Shown here: piece by piece, positions 43,748 to 51,301 of the stretch
Layout of the letters: each line of letters starts with the position of its first letter
Numbering within the stretch: position 1 is the stretch's first letter
NCBI GenBank assembly: GCA_965225895.1
Contig: CBDDBR010000011.1
Location: 186,001 to 250,000 of the forward strand
Length of the DNA stretch: 64,000 bases
Direction: 5' to 3'
From: Endobugula sp965225895
GTDB taxonomy: Bacteria > Pseudomonadota > Gammaproteobacteria > Pseudomonadales > Cellvibrionaceae
The notes under the pieces: model-generated
The model's database searches: none
Told to the model about the DNA's origin: nothing
What the model saw: the letters and a program-made list of their open reading frames with translations, nothing else
Translations under genes and position numbers: made by a program

Positions 43748-44275
43748 CTAGAAACTGTCGGTATTAGTAAATAGCCCAACACGAAGATCTTTGGCAAAAT
43801 AGATGTCTTTACCGTCAACGGATACACGTCCGTCGGCTATTCCCATCACTAATTTACGCTCAATTACGCGTTTAAGATTGATGTGATAGGTGACTTTTTT
43901 AGCGGTAGGTAGGATTTGCCCTGTAAATTTTACTTCGCCTGAACCCAATGCGCGTCCACGACCCAAGTTGCCCTTCCAGCCAAGGAAAAAACCTACAAGC
44001 TGCCACATGGCATCGAGCCCTAAGCAGCCTGGCATTACTGGGTCACCAGGAAAGTGGCAGTCAAAAAACCATAGGTCAGGGGTAATGTCTAACTCTGCGA
44101 TAATTTCGCCTTTGCCAAATTCGCCGCCATCAGCAGTAATGCTCATAATGCGATCTAGCATAAGCATATTAGGTAAAGGAAGCTGGGCATTGCCTGCGCC
44201 AAATAGCTTGCCTTCTCCGCATGCAATTAATTCATCTCTTGTAAAACTATTTTTATTATCTGCAGCTAGGGACAT
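43748..44275 (-). CDS. fabA: 3-hydroxydecanoyl-ACP dehydratase/isomerase
   Basis: FabA (175 residues from ATG 44275) dehydrates 3-hydroxydecanoyl-ACP and isomerises the product to the cis-3 form, the branch point to unsaturated fatty acids. Catalytic H74 is in CHFPGDPVMPG and D88 in LGLDAMWQ. The frame opens at TTG 44293, but ATG 44275 gives the normal family length. First gene of the fabA-fabB unit. Confidence 0.97.
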   Translation of the reverse strand: MSLAADNKNSFTRDELIACGEGKLFGAGNAQLPLPNMLMLDRIMSITADGGEFGKGEIIAELDITPDLWFFDCHFPGDPVMPGCLGLDAMWQLVGFFLGWKGNLGRGRALGSGEVKFTGQILPTAKKVTYHINLKRVIERKLVMGIADGRVSVDGKDIYFAKDLRVGLFTNTDSF

Positions 44276-44341
44276 AGTGTTCTCATCTATCAATGTAAAG
44301 GGTTAAGATTGTTGTTTCCCATTACAATCCAAAGGCAGGAC

Positions 44342-44369
44342 ATTGTAGCGGTTAAAATACACATGTCTA
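44342..44369 (-). promoter_or_regulatory. Promoter of fabA-fabB
   Basis: On the minus strand TAGACA (44369-44364), a 16-base spacer and TACAAT (44347-44342). An ACATGT palindrome (44361-44366) overlaps the -35 box and could be part of an operator, but it is too short to assign to FabR, DesT or FadR. Confidence 0.6.
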
Positions 44370-44468
44370 GTTGAAATCGGTTCTCTAGCCCCCTAGCGTC
44401 ACAGAAATTTCATAATGATTATGCTATTGTTACAGTTTTACGGTAATTAACAGAATTTAGGGTATATT

Positions 44469-45299
44469 ATGATCAAAAAATGTCTTTTCCCTGTTGCGGG
44501 GTATGGAACGCGTTTTCTACCTGCGACTAAATCGATGCCAAAGGAGATGCTACCCATCGTAAATAAGCCTTTGGTTCAGTATGGCGTGGAGGAAGCATTG
44601 GAAGCTGGTCTAACGGATGTGGGGTTTGTGACAGGTCGTGGTAAACGAGCTATTGCTGATCACTTTGATGTAAATTATGAATTAGAAAAAGAAATTGAAG
44701 GAAGTAGCAAAGAGCAATATCTCGATAGTATTCGAGATGTAATGGATAAAGGGAAGTTTTCTTTTACTCGCCAAACTGAGATGCGTGGATTAGGTGATGC
44801 TATTTTAAATGGTCGTCGTTTAATGGGGGATGACCCTTTTGGAGTGGTGCTTTCAGATGATCTTTGTTTAACGGGCGAAGATGAGGGTGTTTTGGCGCAG
44901 ATGGTGCGTTTATATAATCAATTTCGTTGCAGTATTATTGCTATTCAAGAAGTACCTGACGATCAAATCAGTAAGTTTGGTGTTATTGCAGGCGAAAAAA
45001 TGAAAGAAGGGCTTTATCAGGTCTCTGATATGGTAGAGAAGCCCTCGCTAGAAGAAGCGCCGAGTAATTTAGCCATTATTGGGCGTTATATTTTAACACC
45101 AGATATTTTTGATGTATTAGAAAATACCCCTCCAGGAAAGAACGGCGAAGTACAGTTAACCGATGCATTATTAACGCAGGCTAAAAATGGTTGTGTTATG
45201 GCGTATAAATTTAAAGGTCATCGTTTTGATTGTGGTAGTGTCGAAGGTTTTGTTGAAGCGACAAACCATGTCTATAAAAATATTTATACCTCGTTATAA
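44469..45299 (+). CDS. galU: UTP-glucose-1-phosphate uridylyltransferase
   Basis: GalU (276 residues) makes UDP-glucose from UTP and glucose-1-phosphate. The nucleotide-binding start KCLFPVAGYGTRFLPATKSMPKEMLP and the later VEKPSLEEAPSNLAIIGRY are typical. The product feeds polysaccharide synthesis, including probably the cluster from 47456 onward. The next gene, 24 bases on, is a phosphohexomutase. Confidence 0.96.
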   Translation: MIKKCLFPVAGYGTRFLPATKSMPKEMLPIVNKPLVQYGVEEALEAGLTDVGFVTGRGKRAIADHFDVNYELEKEIEGSSKEQYLDSIRDVMDKGKFSFTRQTEMRGLGDAILNGRRLMGDDPFGVVLSDDLCLTGEDEGVLAQMVRLYNQFRCSIIAIQEVPDDQISKFGVIAGEKMKEGLYQVSDMVEKPSLEEAPSNLAIIGRYILTPDIFDVLENTPPGKNGEVQLTDALLTQAKNGCVMAYKFKGHRFDCGSVEGFVEATNHVYKNIYTSL

Positions 45300-45323
45300 A
45301 TAGCGAATAGTAAGGTAGTAATA

Positions 45324-46679
45324 ATGAGTAGTGAGATCCATTGTTTTAAGGCTTATGATGTTCGTGGTCGAGTACCTGACCAACTTAATGAAAGTGTAGC
45401 TTATCGTATAGGCCGAAGCTTTGCTGAATTCTTAAATGCGAAAACAATCGTGGTAGGGCACGATATACGATTAACCAGTCCATCGTTAACCGAGGCGTTA
45501 ATTGATGGAATCACCGATAGTGGCGCTGATGTTTTACATATAGGCCAATGTGGTACCGAAGAGGTGTACTTTGCGGCTTTTAATAATGCCGTGGATGGTG
45601 GTATTTGTGTGACGGCAAGTCATAACCCGATGGATTACAATGGAATGAAATTTGTCCGTGAGGGTGCAAAGCCTATTAGTGGTGATACAGGTTTATTGGA
45701 TATTAAGCGTTTAGCCGAGCAAAATGACTTTGCTCCAGTAACTAAAAAAGGAGCGGTAAGTCGTTTAGATAGCCGCCCTGATTACATCCAGCATTTATTA
45801 ACATATGTTGATGTTTCAGCACTGAAACCGTTAAAAATCGTTTCAAATCCAGGTAATGGTGGTGCAGGTTTGGCCATGGAGTGGTTAGAAAAAGCATTGC
45901 CTTTTGAATTTATTCGAGTGAATCATGAGCCTGATGGCCGTTTTCCTAATGGTATCCCTAATCCGTTAGAGGTAGATAATCGTAGTTCTACCATTGATGC
46001 AGTAAAAGCGCATAATGCTGATTTGGGTATCGCCTGGGATGGCGACTTTGATCGCTGCTTTTTCTTTGATGAAAATGGCCGATTTATAGAGGGTTATTAC
46101 GTGGTTGGTATGTTGGCTGAAGCCTTTTTATTGAAAAATAAAGGCGCTAAGGTTGTGCATGATCCGCGGTTAACATGGAATACACAGGCGTTGTCTGCGA
46201 TGGCTGGTGGCATTGCTGTACAAAGTAAAACTGGCCATGCTTTTATTAAAGAGCGTATGCGCTTAGAGGATGCTGTGTATGGCGGTGAGATGAGTGCTCA
46301 TCACTATTTTCGTGATTTTGCATATTGCGACAGCGGTATGATTCCTTGGTTGTTGGTTGTTGAGTTACTCTCTAAAAGCGGTAAGTCGCTGTCTCAATTG
46401 GTCGATGATCGTATGAAGGCTTTCCCATGTAGTGGTGAAATTAATACCAAGGTATCTGACCCGAAAGCGCTACTTGAGACAATAGAGGCGTATTATTCAG
46501 CGATGGCGGAATCTGTAGATCATACAGATGGCTTGTCTATGACTTTTGATCAGTGGCGATTTAATGTGAGAATGTCTAACACAGAGCCTGTTGTGCGCTT
46601 AAATGTAGAGTCTAGAGGCAGTGAATCGCTAATGGAAGAAAAGCGAGATGAGCTATTGAGTATGATTGCCGCAGTGTAA
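45324..46679 (+). CDS. cpsG: Phosphomannomutase (CpsG/ManB type)
   Basis: A 451-residue alpha-D-phosphohexomutase. Phosphoserine S99 lies in TASHNPMDYNGMK, metal site DGDFDRC at 239-245, sugar loop GGEMSAHHYF, and phosphate loop SNTEPVVRLNVES. Close to E. coli CpsG, which converts mannose-6-phosphate to mannose-1-phosphate for GDP-mannose; phosphoglucomutase activity is possible and would suit its operon partner galU. Confidence 0.92.
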   Translation: MSSEIHCFKAYDVRGRVPDQLNESVAYRIGRSFAEFLNAKTIVVGHDIRLTSPSLTEALIDGITDSGADVLHIGQCGTEEVYFAAFNNAVDGGICVTASHNPMDYNGMKFVREGAKPISGDTGLLDIKRLAEQNDFAPVTKKGAVSRLDSRPDYIQHLLTYVDVSALKPLKIVSNPGNGGAGLAMEWLEKALPFEFIRVNHEPDGRFPNGIPNPLEVDNRSSTIDAVKAHNADLGIAWDGDFDRCFFFDENGRFIEGYYVVGMLAEAFLLKNKGAKVVHDPRLTWNTQALSAMAGGIAVQSKTGHAFIKERMRLEDAVYGGEMSAHHYFRDFAYCDSGMIPWLLVVELLSKSGKSLSQLVDDRMKAFPCSGEINTKVSDPKALLETIEAYYSAMAESVDHTDGLSMTFDQWRFNVRMSNTEPVVRLNVESRGSESLMEEKRDELLSMIAAV

Positions 46680-46698
46680 ACATAGGCGTGATTTGATG

Positions 46699-46725
46699 AA
46701 AAGCCAGCATTATGCTGGCTTTTTT
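46699..46725 (+). terminator. Terminator after the phosphomannomutase gene
   Basis: AAGCCAGC and GCTGGCTT pair around ATTAT, followed by T residues. Confidence 0.93.
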
Positions 46726-46805
46726 ATGTTCGCTATATACTGTGCTTGCCTATTGGTGTGTGATAGTGGTGGGTATTGTAGAGGGGGGTTAATTTATTGT
46801 GAAAA

Positions 46806-46836
46806 CAAAAAAAGCCAGTATAAATACTGGCTTTTT
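46806..46836 (-). terminator. Terminator after the repeat-protein gene
   Basis: AAAGCCAGTA and TACTGGCTTT pair around TAAA, with A and T runs outside. It ends the minus-strand repeat-protein transcript. Confidence 0.9.
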
Positions 46837-46863
46837 ATTGATCTAAACGGGTATCTTTGGTTA

Positions 46864-47322
46864 TTAGCAGCCGCTAGTGCCGCCGCCCCAGCCGCCACCA
46901 TGGCCGCCACCGTAACCCCAGCCGCCGCCATGACTACCGTGGCTTCCATGACTGCCGTGGCTTCCATGACTACCGCGGCTTCCATGACTACCGCGGCTTC
47001 CACGACCCCAGCTCCAACCGTTGCCATAACCCCAGCCGCTGCCATAACCGCTGTTGCCGTAGCCATAACCGCTGTTGCCGTAGCCATAACCGCTGTTGCC
47101 GTAGCCATAACTGCTGTTACCGTAGCCATAGCTTCTGCTGCTGTAACCGTAGCTTTTGCTGCTGTAACCGTAGCTTTTGCTGCTGTAAGCGTAGCTTCTG
47201 CTGCTATATCCATAGCTGCTGCCGTAAGAACTATAGCCATAGCCATAGGTTGCTGCTGCTTGTTGAGATAGGCTAAAGGCTATAACAGCCGTTGCCATAC
47301 TCAATAAAAACTGCTTATTCAT
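46864..47322 (-). CDS. Secreted Gly/Tyr/Ser/His-rich repeat protein
   Basis: A 152-residue low-complexity protein starting at ATG 47322 behind TTGAGG, with a signal peptide (1-24, ending QAAA). The mature part has seven-residue repeats, first SYGYSSK-like (about 38-66), then YGYGNSG-like (about 66-93). A GSHG/GSRG block follows (about 109-131), then a glycine-tryptophan tail that ends in a single cysteine (C152). No catalytic domain. Composition resembles structural, adhesive or aggregating matrix proteins; the histidines could bind metal. It lies beside an exopolysaccharide region. Function is not known. Confidence 0.82.
   Translation of the reverse strand: MNKQFLLSMATAVIAFSLSQQAAATYGYGYSSYGSSYGYSSRSYAYSSKSYGYSSKSYGYSSRSYGYGNSSYGYGNSGYGYGNSGYGYGNSGYGSGWGYGNGWSWGRGSRGSHGSRGSHGSHGSHGSHGSHGGGWGYGGGHGGGWGGGTSGC
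46925..47215. repeat. Coding tandem repeats (9/18-base and 21-base units) in the repeat-protein gene
   Basis: At about 47035-47120 a 21-base unit (CGCTGTTGCCGTAGCCATAAC on one side with small changes) occurs about four times. A related 21-base unit with GTAACCGTAGCTTTTGCTGCT follows to about 47215. At 46925-47000 a TCCATGACT-type unit of 9 or 18 bases repeats. All encode the protein repeats, so these are replication-slippage-prone coding repeats. Confidence 0.85.
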
Positions 47323-47455
47323 TGATAAGTACCTCAATTGAACTTAAAAAATAATTGCAATGGCGCTGATTGTATCATTTGTATCCAGTTGGAGCAATGG
47401 CTGAATACTGCAGGGTGTGTATTGATTCATACATTAATTATATCTTTTTGTATTA

Positions 47456-48847
47456 TTAATGTTGCCGTTTATTCATATTTGTCGGTATATATCGACTAAC
47501 CCAGCCCAGAGCAAAAATAATAATAACCGATGCTGCATTTGCCATCATTTGTAAATTAAAGTCGACCAAACTATGCATTAGTAAAGCGATAATTGTCATT
47601 AAGCACATAAAGCCAACGGCTTGCATGACGGGGTTTCTGCGTTTTAGCATAGTTGTTATGGCTATGAATGCGGTTGATAAAACGAGAATAGCGATAATGC
47701 TTATACCAATAAAACCGTATTCGCTGATGATTTGTAAGTAATCATTATGTGTGTGGTTGTAGTAGCCGTTGACATCGGGGCTCTTATAATGAGGGTATAC
47801 TGAGTAATAGCTTCCGCCGCCAGTACCTAGCATTGGGTGGTCTTTAATATATACGACGGTATCTCGTATCACCTCATCGCGTGTTTCTGTGCTTGCAGAT
47901 GTATTTTGTAGGCGTGCTTGTACCTTTTCAAAGCCAAACCAGTTACCTACAACCCATAAGTCAATCACGATAAAGCTAACGAGTAATATAATAGCTTTTC
48001 GGCTAATTCTTTTGGTGAGTATCATCCAAAAAAGGCCTGCGATAATTAGGCTAACAAAAAATGATACATTTCCCATGCGGGATCGGCTGAGTACAATGCC
48101 TACTACGATCATTGCTATTCCGATACGCAGCAGCATTTTTTTACTCATTATAAAATACAAGATGCCTATGATTCGCTCTTTCCAGCTTTTTGCTTTTTGT
48201 AGCGAAAAATCGATGAGTAATAAGGCGGTTCCTGCCGCGATACACATAATTAGGTAGTTGGCGAAATGGTTACGGTTAACGAATGTGCCTGTGGCCAGAC
48301 CAATGTAATACTCTTTTTTCATGAGGAAGATGTATTCCAAATTAGATAGGGTCATTAAGGCGCCGTAAGATGCTTGAAAAAGGCCGCTTAAAAAGAAAAT
48401 AGTAAGAGTGCTTTTGATTCTTTTCTCAGTGGTTACTAAAGCAATGGTGAGAATGAATAGGCATAGGTAGGCAAGGGTTTTTAGTAGATGATCTATGGTG
48501 GCATGGGGATCAAGAGAAAATTGGTTCCATTTTATATCGTTTAATATGCCAATAGCATGATGAGAGTGATTTAATGGTGTGAGTTGAAAAAAAGTGAAAC
48601 CTGCAAAGCTAGCTAGGGCCAGTAAGGGTAGCCAGCATCTTTTCCAATATTCAGGCATGCGTGTTTTATGTTTAAACATAAGCAACATCCATATCGCAAA
48701 TAAACCAAAGATCCATGCTTCCATTAAGTACCATGCCCATGGGCGATTACTCGCTAGAGGAAGTGGTAGGCAAACAATAATGGCGAGTAAGTGATGGAAA
48801 AGAGCTTTTGTTGCGCTAGGGTTTTCCATAGTTTTTGCTATATTCAT
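47456..48847 (-). CDS. O-antigen ligase/polymerase-like membrane protein (Wzy_C type)
   Basis: A 463-residue protein with about 12 membrane segments and one large periplasmic loop. The loop holds HPMLGTGGGSYYSVYPHYKSP...YYNHTHNDYLQIISEYGFIG, the family's key segment with histidines thought to take part in glycan transfer. It could ligate O-antigen to lipid A, polymerise repeat units or act in exopolysaccharide synthesis. It faces away from the WcaJ-like gene; the shared gap is 152 bases. Confidence 0.85.
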   Translation of the reverse strand: MNIAKTMENPSATKALFHHLLAIIVCLPLPLASNRPWAWYLMEAWIFGLFAIWMLLMFKHKTRMPEYWKRCWLPLLALASFAGFTFFQLTPLNHSHHAIGILNDIKWNQFSLDPHATIDHLLKTLAYLCLFILTIALVTTEKRIKSTLTIFFLSGLFQASYGALMTLSNLEYIFLMKKEYYIGLATGTFVNRNHFANYLIMCIAAGTALLLIDFSLQKAKSWKERIIGILYFIMSKKMLLRIGIAMIVVGIVLSRSRMGNVSFFVSLIIAGLFWMILTKRISRKAIILLVSFIVIDLWVVGNWFGFEKVQARLQNTSASTETRDEVIRDTVVYIKDHPMLGTGGGSYYSVYPHYKSPDVNGYYNHTHNDYLQIISEYGFIGISIIAILVLSTAFIAITTMLKRRNPVMQAVGFMCLMTIIALLMHSLVDFNLQMMANAASVIIIFALGWVSRYIPTNMNKRQH

Positions 48848-48999
48848 TGTATATTCTTTGCGGGTTTATTGGTGAGCTTAGTTTTCTGTGTGATAATTGT
48901 ACCAAAGTTTTGGTTTGTGGGTGGTTTAACTTGTGGTTGTCTGTTTAGATGGTAAAGTTAGAAAAATAAATATGTTTTTGGTGTTTGGAATATAAATAC

Positions 49000-50457
49000 A
49001 TGCCTATCTCTCAAGGTTATGAGCAATTAGGTCGACGCCGTCAGTTATTAAAAAAACGTGAATCTTTAGTCTATTCGTTTCAAATTCTTGTTGATCTAGT
49101 GCTTACGATAGGCCTTCTTTATGTACTTGTGGCTATTAAAGTAGGAGAGGTTGTTGGGCAAATTCCCGATAATTATCGTATTTTTTTGGTTACTGCGGTA
49201 TTGATTCAATTTATTATTTATTCGGTTTATGGCGTGTATAGGCGTTCGGGTTCGCTTTATCAAGGTTGCTATCGTCTGACCATTGCGTGGTTGCTATTTT
49301 TATCGGTGCTGCTTTTAATTGGTTTTGTGACCAAAGTGTCAGAATCCTTTTCTCGTGAAGTTTTTCTTTTATGGGCAACTATCGGTTTTGTTGTACAGCT
49401 GGTAGCTTATGCATGTATGTATCATGCAATCGGTTTTTTGCGGGAGCGTTTTGCTGAGCATACGGAATGCTTAATTGTAGGCAGAGGCCGTTTGGCGGAA
49501 CATTTATTTACCAGTATTAATAATAACAAATGGCTACCTGACAAGGTGATTGGTTTTGCTTCCCACAAAGATGACGATGTGGGTAATGACACGTTGCAAC
49601 CACACCAGTTAAATGCCCCTTTGTTGGGGGATGTTGGCCAGATAAAGCGAATTATTAGTCAGTATGATATTAAGCGAGTATATATCGCCGTGCCTTTAGG
49701 CCAGTCTAATAGTGTAGAAGGACTACATGTAGAATTATTGGATGCTAATGTTGATTTAATCTGGGTGCCTGATATTTATGCATTGAAGCTTTTAAACCAC
49801 TCTATTCGAGAAATCGCAGGTTTGCCATTAATCTTTTTAAATGAAAGTCCTATTACGTCAACAAGAACGGGTATTTTTTTTAAAGTGATCATGGATCGTA
49901 TCGTGGCAGCTATGTTGCTACTACTGTTATCGCCTTTTTTACTAGTGGTTGCTTTATCTATTAAATTAACCTCTCGTGGCCCTGTTTTTTTCAAGCAAGA
50001 TCGACATGGATGGGATGGTGCTGTGTTTAAAATATGGAAGTTTCGCTCAATGTTTTTGCATGAAGAGCTTAACGGAGAGGTTCAGCAAGCTACCAAAAAT
50101 GATGTGCGAATTACTCCTATCGGTAATTTTTTACGCAGAACCTCTATTGATGAACTGCCGCAATTAATTAATGTGCTTATTGGTGAAATGTCGTTAGTCG
50201 GCCCGAGGCCGCACGCAGTTGCGCACAATGATTATTATGATGATCATATTGATTCATATTTATTGCGTCATCGTATTAAGCCCGGTATTACAGGTTTGGC
50301 TCAGGTGAATGGGTGTCGTGGAGAAACGGAAGAAATGGAAAAAATGCGTCAGCGTGTAGAGTATGATGTGGCGTATATTAACAATTGGTCTTTGTGGCTA
50401 GATGTTAAAATTTTATGTAAAACCCCCTTTACATTATTTTCTAGTAACATTTATTAA
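49000..50457 (+). CDS. WcaJ-like undecaprenyl-phosphate sugar phosphotransferase
   Basis: A 485-residue initiating transferase. Four membrane segments (about 28-145), a CoA-binding-like central domain (LIVGRGRLAEHLF...), another hydrophobic segment (about 292-315) and the catalytic domain: KFRSMFLHEE, RRTSIDELPQLINVLIGEMSLVGPRPHAVAHNDYY, RHRIKPGITGLAQVNG. These enzymes put the first sugar phosphate, often glucose-1-phosphate, onto undecaprenyl phosphate in the inner membrane. Closest in wording to WcaJ of colanic acid synthesis. ATG 49000 is preceded by GGA; TTG 48985 is possible. Confidence 0.92.
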   Translation: MPISQGYEQLGRRRQLLKKRESLVYSFQILVDLVLTIGLLYVLVAIKVGEVVGQIPDNYRIFLVTAVLIQFIIYSVYGVYRRSGSLYQGCYRLTIAWLLFLSVLLLIGFVTKVSESFSREVFLLWATIGFVVQLVAYACMYHAIGFLRERFAEHTECLIVGRGRLAEHLFTSINNNKWLPDKVIGFASHKDDDVGNDTLQPHQLNAPLLGDVGQIKRIISQYDIKRVYIAVPLGQSNSVEGLHVELLDANVDLIWVPDIYALKLLNHSIREIAGLPLIFLNESPITSTRTGIFFKVIMDRIVAAMLLLLLSPFLLVVALSIKLTSRGPVFFKQDRHGWDGAVFKIWKFRSMFLHEELNGEVQQATKNDVRITPIGNFLRRTSIDELPQLINVLIGEMSLVGPRPHAVAHNDYYDDHIDSYLLRHRIKPGITGLAQVNGCRGETEEMEKMRQRVEYDVAYINNWSLWLDVKILCKTPFTLFSSNIY

Positions 50458-50472
50458 TATAGGTGTCGTGGC

Positions 50473-50838
50473 GTGAATGAATTTTTGACCGGTGCTGGAC
50501 ATTTTGGTTTTGGGTTTGTCTCAGGAACATTTGTTTTTTTGTTGGTGATATTAGTCTTTAAAAAACGGTTTTTTATTCAACTTTATGCGCCGTTTATTCC
50601 TTTTGTCTTTGGGGGTGCTGCGGCATTGCCTTATACCTTTTTGTATCAAAAAACTTGCGATATTACAGGGTTAGCTAATCTTTTCTTTTTTTATTCATGG
50701 GCGCATTGCCAAAGCATTATTATTGCTATGTTGGGTAATTTGCATTTTGTTGTATTGATTTGCGCCTGTATTTATACGTTTATTATTTGGCGTTATATTG
50801 CATTGGTTAAACGTGTTAGGCGATATGGGTGGAGCTAA
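50473..50838 (+). CDS. Small membrane protein of unknown function
   Basis: A 121-residue protein with a GTG start 15 bases after the WcaJ-like gene, so probably co-transcribed with it. Three to four membrane segments (about 10-28, 37-56, 66-84, 87-108) and a basic tail (VKRVRRYG). Its plan, HFGFGFVSG then a KKR turn then a helix starting LYAPFIPFVFGG, resembles the protein encoded at 54189-54626. A role in polysaccharide export or control is suggested only by position. Confidence 0.7.
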   Translation: MNEFLTGAGHFGFGFVSGTFVFLLVILVFKKRFFIQLYAPFIPFVFGGAAALPYTFLYQKTCDITGLANLFFFYSWAHCQSIIIAMLGNLHFVVLICACIYTFIIWRYIALVKRVRRYGWS

Positions 50839-50854
50839 TCTAATTGATGCGAGT

Positions 50855-50890
50855 AAAAAAGGCCGTATTATTAACTAATACGGCCTTTTT
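50855..50890 (+). terminator. Terminator ending the WcaJ-like unit
   Basis: AAGGCCGTATTA and TAATACGGCCTT pair around TTAAC, followed by T residues. Confidence 0.95.
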
Positions 50891-51301
50891 GTTTTGTGAT
50901 TTTTATGGTTTTGGGAGGATATATGAGAGTGATAAGCGCAGTGATAGATTTTAGTATGCCTGATGTTTTAGATTTGAGGCTAGATGTTTTTTTAGTGTGA
51001 AAATTCGTTTTTTCTTGTCTGGAGTCTAGTGTTTTTAAGTTTTTTTGATTAATAATTTTATAGCAGTTTTTTGTCGTTTTTTGATGTTAAATATGTTTTT
51101 TGTAAAGTAATTGTGTTCGTCATATATTTTTGAGCTTGTTAAAAGTTAGCGAGACCTAATGGTGATAATTACAAATGTGATGAACTCGCTAAATAAGCAT
51201 GTATTTTTTTACCTTTAAGGTAGTGTTAGTTTCTACTTTTCTATTAGAGGTCGATATTTTTTACGATAAAACGTATAAATAATGGTGTCTGTTTCTTCAA
51301 T
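50891..51301. other. AT-rich gene-free region downstream of the NosR-like gene
   Basis: The 411 bases between the terminator and the NosR-like stop codon contain long T-rich runs and no open frame with a ribosome site. No clear terminator for the NosR-like gene was seen. Nothing else can be supported. Confidence 0.5.

Noticed and set aside
46925..47215. CRISPR-like array
   Set aside because: Units are contiguous 9, 18 or 21 bases with no unique spacers and keep one reading frame, so they are coding repeats.
46666..47271. Plus-strand frame of about 200 residues rich in Ala, Thr and Val repeats
   Set aside because: It is the antisense reading of the repeat-protein gene. The real gene has a signal peptide, a ribosome site and a terminator on the minus strand.
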